From assembly GCF_005768555.2 (NCBI RefSeq), contig NZ_VCHX02000345.1, forward strand, positions 1 to 48,158: a stretch of 48,158 bases of DNA. The letters are read 5' to 3'. The notes below the pieces were generated by a model. It saw nothing but the letters and a program-made list of their open reading frames with translations, did no database searches and was not told the DNA's origin. Below are positions 45,863 through 48,158 of the stretch, in pieces. A program made the translations under genes and the position numbers. Source of the DNA: Streptomyces sporangiiformans. Lineage in GTDB: Bacteria; Actinomycetota; Actinomycetes; Streptomycetales; Streptomycetaceae. The stretch's first letter is position 1; every line of letters begins with the position of its first letter.

Positions 45863-46801
45863 GTGAGTAGTTCAGCCCCCGCTCCGCGGGTCATCGCCGT
45901 CGTCGGTCCGACCGCCGCAGGAAAGTCCGATCTGGGTGTCCACCTGGCCCAGCGTCTCGGGGGTGAGGTCGTCAACGCCGACTCCATGCAGCTCTACCGG
46001 GGAATGGACGTCGGCACCGCCAAGCTGACGCCCGAGGAACGCGCCGGCGTCCCCCACCACCTTCTGGACATCTGGGACGTGACGGTGACCGCGAGTGTCG
46101 CCGAGTACCAGCGGCTCGCCCGCGCCCGTATCGACGCGCTGCTCGCCGAGGGGCGCTGGCCGATTCTCGTCGGCGGTTCCGGCCTGTACGTCCGCGGGGC
46201 CGTCGACAATCTGGAGTTCCCCGGCACCGACCCCGAGGTGCGGGCCCGCCTCGAGGACGAGCTCACCCTGCGCGGCTCCGGCGCCCTGCACGCCCGGCTG
46301 GCCGCCACCGACCCCGAGGCCGCCCACGCGATCCTGCCCAGCAACGGCCGCCGTATCGTCCGTGCCCTCGAAGTCATCGAGATCACCGGGCAGCCTTTCA
46401 CCGCCAACCTTCCCGGCCATGACTCCGTGTACGACACCGTGCAGATCGGCGTCGACGTGGCGCGCCCCGAGCTCGACGACCGCATCGCCCGCCGGGTGGA
46501 CCGGATGTGGCAGGCCGGACTGGTCGAGGAGGTGCGCGCACTGGAAGCACAGGGGTTGCGCGAGGGGCGTACGGCATCGCGGGCGCTCGGTTACCAGCAG
46601 GTACTGGCGGCGCTCTCCGGGGAGTGCACCGACGACGAGGCGCGAGCCGAGACCGTACGCGCCACCAAGCGCTTCGCGCGCCGCCAGGATTCCTGGTTCA
46701 GGCGCGACCCGCGGGTGCATTGGCTGAGTGGGGCCGCGACGGATCTCACGGAACTTCCGCAGCGTGCGCTGGCATTGGTCGAACGACCGGTTACAGCCTG
46801 A
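45863..46801 (+). CDS. miaA: MiaA, tRNA dimethylallyltransferase
   Basis: This 312-residue enzyme transfers an isopentenyl group from dimethylallyl diphosphate to A37 of tRNAs reading U-starting codons, the step before MiaB. The P-loop is GPTAAGKS (15-22). Other marks are VNADSMQLYRGMDVGTAK, HHLLDI, LVGGSGLYVRG and the tail ATKRFARRQDSWFRRD. GTG 45863 is used; the open frame extends upstream to 45665 but without conserved sequence. Loss of miaA in Streptomyces is reported to affect differentiation through tRNA-Leu(UAA). Confidence 0.95.
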   Translation: MSSSAPAPRVIAVVGPTAAGKSDLGVHLAQRLGGEVVNADSMQLYRGMDVGTAKLTPEERAGVPHHLLDIWDVTVTASVAEYQRLARARIDALLAEGRWPILVGGSGLYVRGAVDNLEFPGTDPEVRARLEDELTLRGSGALHARLAATDPEAAHAILPSNGRRIVRALEVIEITGQPFTANLPGHDSVYDTVQIGVDVARPELDDRIARRVDRMWQAGLVEEVRALEAQGLREGRTASRALGYQQVLAALSGECTDDEARAETVRATKRFARRQDSWFRRDPRVHWLSGAATDLTELPQRALALVERPVTA

Positions 46802-46903
46802 TCACGTCATGGCATCGGGACGCTCCGCCCGCCATCCCGGCCGCCGGGGCCGTGCCATCATCGAGCTTCGATCGACCAAGTGGAGTCCGAGTTGGGAGGG
46901 CGC

Positions 46904-47407
46904 GTGGCGATGGAGGCCGGCCCTCGCGACACCGCACAAGGCGCGGAGCTTGACACCGCACAGGATCCGCGGGAACCGGAAGGGGAGCGACTGAGCCCCG
47001 ACGGGCCCGACGAGACGTCGGGCGGCGTGACCGCCGACGGACCCGAGCCCGACGAGATGTTCGCGGAGCCCGAGGTCGAGGTCGAGCTGCGCCCGCAGCG
47101 CCGGCTGCGCATCTGGCAGCTCGCGCCCATCGTGGGCCTCGCCGCCCTCGGGTCCCTGATGTTCGCCTTCCCCCTGGCGTTCAACTTCGGCGACAGCGGC
47201 GCCATGATCGCCATGCTCGGTCTGCTGATCTCCTCCTGCGCCGCGGGCTGGGGCATGATGGCCGCCCGCCGCGTCGGCCACACCTGGCCGGGCCTGCCGC
47301 AGCGCGGCTCCGGCGGTCGCTCGGACTGGCGGGTCGTGATCGCGTACGCCGTGGTGGTCGCCGTGGTCGTCGTCCTCGCCGTGTGGCGCGTGGCCCGCCT
47401 GCGCTGA
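46904..47407 (+). CDS. membrane protein of unknown function between miaA and dapF
   Basis: The roughly 167-residue protein has an acidic Pro/Glu-rich cytoplasmic head (about residues 1-65) and three hydrophobic helices (about 70-92, 97-120 and 142-162). I recognise no catalytic motif. The start is GTG 46904 or ATG 46910, since GGGAGGG lies 4-10 bases before them; GTG 46880 is less likely. A membrane protein in the same slot is common in actinobacteria. Confidence 0.72.
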   Translation: MAMEAGPRDTAQGAELDTAQDPREPEGERLSPDGPDETSGGVTADGPEPDEMFAEPEVEVELRPQRRLRIWQLAPIVGLAALGSLMFAFPLAFNFGDSGAMIAMLGLLISSCAAGWGMMAARRVGHTWPGLPQRGSGGRSDWRVVIAYAVVVAVVVVLAVWRVARLR

Positions 47408-47454
47408 GGCCCCGGAGCCGTCACGGTGTCGTACCGACCCCGTACGATCGAGGA

Positions 47455-48158
47455 ATGAGCACGCGGATCGCCTTCCTCAAGGGACACGGGACCGAGAACG
47501 ACTTCGTGATCGTCCCCGACCCCGAGAACGCCATCGACCTGCCCCCGGCCGCCGTCGCCGCCCTCTGCGACCGCCGCGCGGGCATCGGCGGGGACGGTCT
47601 GCTGCATGTCGTACGGTCCGCGGCGCATCCCGAGGCCAAGGACATGGCGGCCGAGGCGGAGTGGTTCATGGACTACCGCAACGGCGACGGTTCGATCGCG
47701 GAGATGTGCGGCAACGGAGTGCGGGTGTTCGCCCGCTACCTCCAGCGCGCCGGCCAGGTCACCGAAGGGGACCTCGCGGTCGCCACGCGTGGGGGCGTGA
47801 AGTCGGTCCACATCGCCAAGCAGGGCGACGTCACCGTCGGCATGGGCAAGGCGTTCCTTCCCGAAGGCGACGTGACCGTGAGTGTCGGGGAGCGCAGCTG
47901 GCCCGCGCGCAACGTGAACATGGGCAACCCCCACGCGGTCGCCTTCGTCGACGACCTCGACCACGCCGGAAACCTGTTCGCACCCCCGCCGTTCAGCCCG
48001 GTGTCCGCGTACCCGGACGGGGTGAACGTCGAGTTCGTCGTCGACCGGGGCCCGCGGCACGTGGCGCTGCGCGTGCACGAGCGCGGCGCCGGCGAGACCC
48101 GCTCGTGCGGCACGGGCGCGTGCGCCGTCGCCGTGGCCGCGGCGCGACGGGACGGGGC
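47455..48158 (+). CDS. dapF: diaminopimelate epimerase, 5' part (runs off the window)
   Basis: The visible 234 residues cover most of DapF (about 290 residues in full). The enzyme turns L,L- into meso-diaminopimelate for lysine and peptidoglycan; Streptomyces use the L,L form in vegetative wall, so this step mainly feeds lysine. The two catalytic cysteines are C85 (MCGNGVRVFAR) and C218 (SCGTGACAVA). Other marks are GTENDFV and NMGNPHAV. ATG 47455 follows GAGGA closely. No stop is reached before the window end. Confidence 0.95.
   Translation, partial: MSTRIAFLKGHGTENDFVIVPDPENAIDLPPAAVAALCDRRAGIGGDGLLHVVRSAAHPEAKDMAAEAEWFMDYRNGDGSIAEMCGNGVRVFARYLQRAGQVTEGDLAVATRGGVKSVHIAKQGDVTVGMGKAFLPEGDVTVSVGERSWPARNVNMGNPHAVAFVDDLDHAGNLFAPPPFSPVSAYPDGVNVEFVVDRGPRHVALRVHERGAGETRSCGTGACAVAVAAARRDG

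Overview
The window is about 48 kb of core chromosome from a Streptomyces or a very close relative. The evidence is the very high G+C with G/C-biased third codon positions, the frequent GTG/TTG starts, and a gene order that matches known Streptomyces clusters: osaC-osaA-osaB, ftsK, rimO-pgsA-cinA-clgR, recA-recX, gluABCD with gluR-gluK, miaB-miaA-dapF. I see no insertion sequence, prophage, integrase or CRISPR array.

Layout. Positions 1-130 hold the tail of a 5S rRNA and its terminator, so an rrn operon lies to the left. A degenerate DegT-type aminotransferase-like gene and a tRNA-Thr(GGT) follow. Positions 1069-10568 are the osmotic-stress cluster: osaC (RsbW-like/PAS/GAF/PP2C protein, minus strand) divergent from osaA (hybrid histidine kinase with ten 92-residue HAMP units), then osaB (response regulator without a DNA-binding domain). 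Positions 10904-18791 carry ftsK, a RodZ-like membrane HTH protein, the overlapping rimO-pgsA-cinA genes, clgR and a small membrane protein. Positions 18982-25483 (minus) carry an SDR dehydrogenase, an Fpg/Nei glycosylase and the Lhr helicase. Positions 25611-28831 hold an AraC regulator, azlC-azlD, a terpene-cyclase-fold protein (minus) and a DUF3046 protein. Positions 28892-32344 hold an AI-2E-family membrane protein, recA and recX. Positions 32642-35403 (minus) are a monooxygenase, a cysteine-rich leader peptide, cysteine dioxygenase and a rhodanese. Positions 35579-41373 are the glutamate uptake operon gluABCD (minus) divergent from gluR-gluK. Positions 41458-48158 hold an orphan TAXI binding protein (minus), miaB, an extradiol-dioxygenase-like protein, an antitoxin-like protein with an acidic partner (minus), miaA, a small membrane protein and the start of dapF.

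How the genes fit together. osaABC forms an osmosensing module in which OsaC is known to act on the stress sigma factor SigB. recA/recX, lhr/nei and ftsK are DNA repair and segregation functions; recA has both a LexA-like site and an SOS-independent RecA-NDp type promoter. ClgR controls Clp protease genes and ends in the Ala-Ala signal used for its own turnover. MiaA and MiaB act in sequence on tRNA A37. GluR-GluK controls the transporter it sits beside.

Most unusual items: a 15-23 residue leader peptide ending in a C-x-C-x3-C stretch between a good promoter and cysteine dioxygenase, which looks like a cysteine-sensing attenuator; exact ten-fold HAMP repetition in OsaA; an aminotransferase-like gene lacking the segment with the PLP lysine; and short tandem duplications lying across the stop codons of four separate genes.
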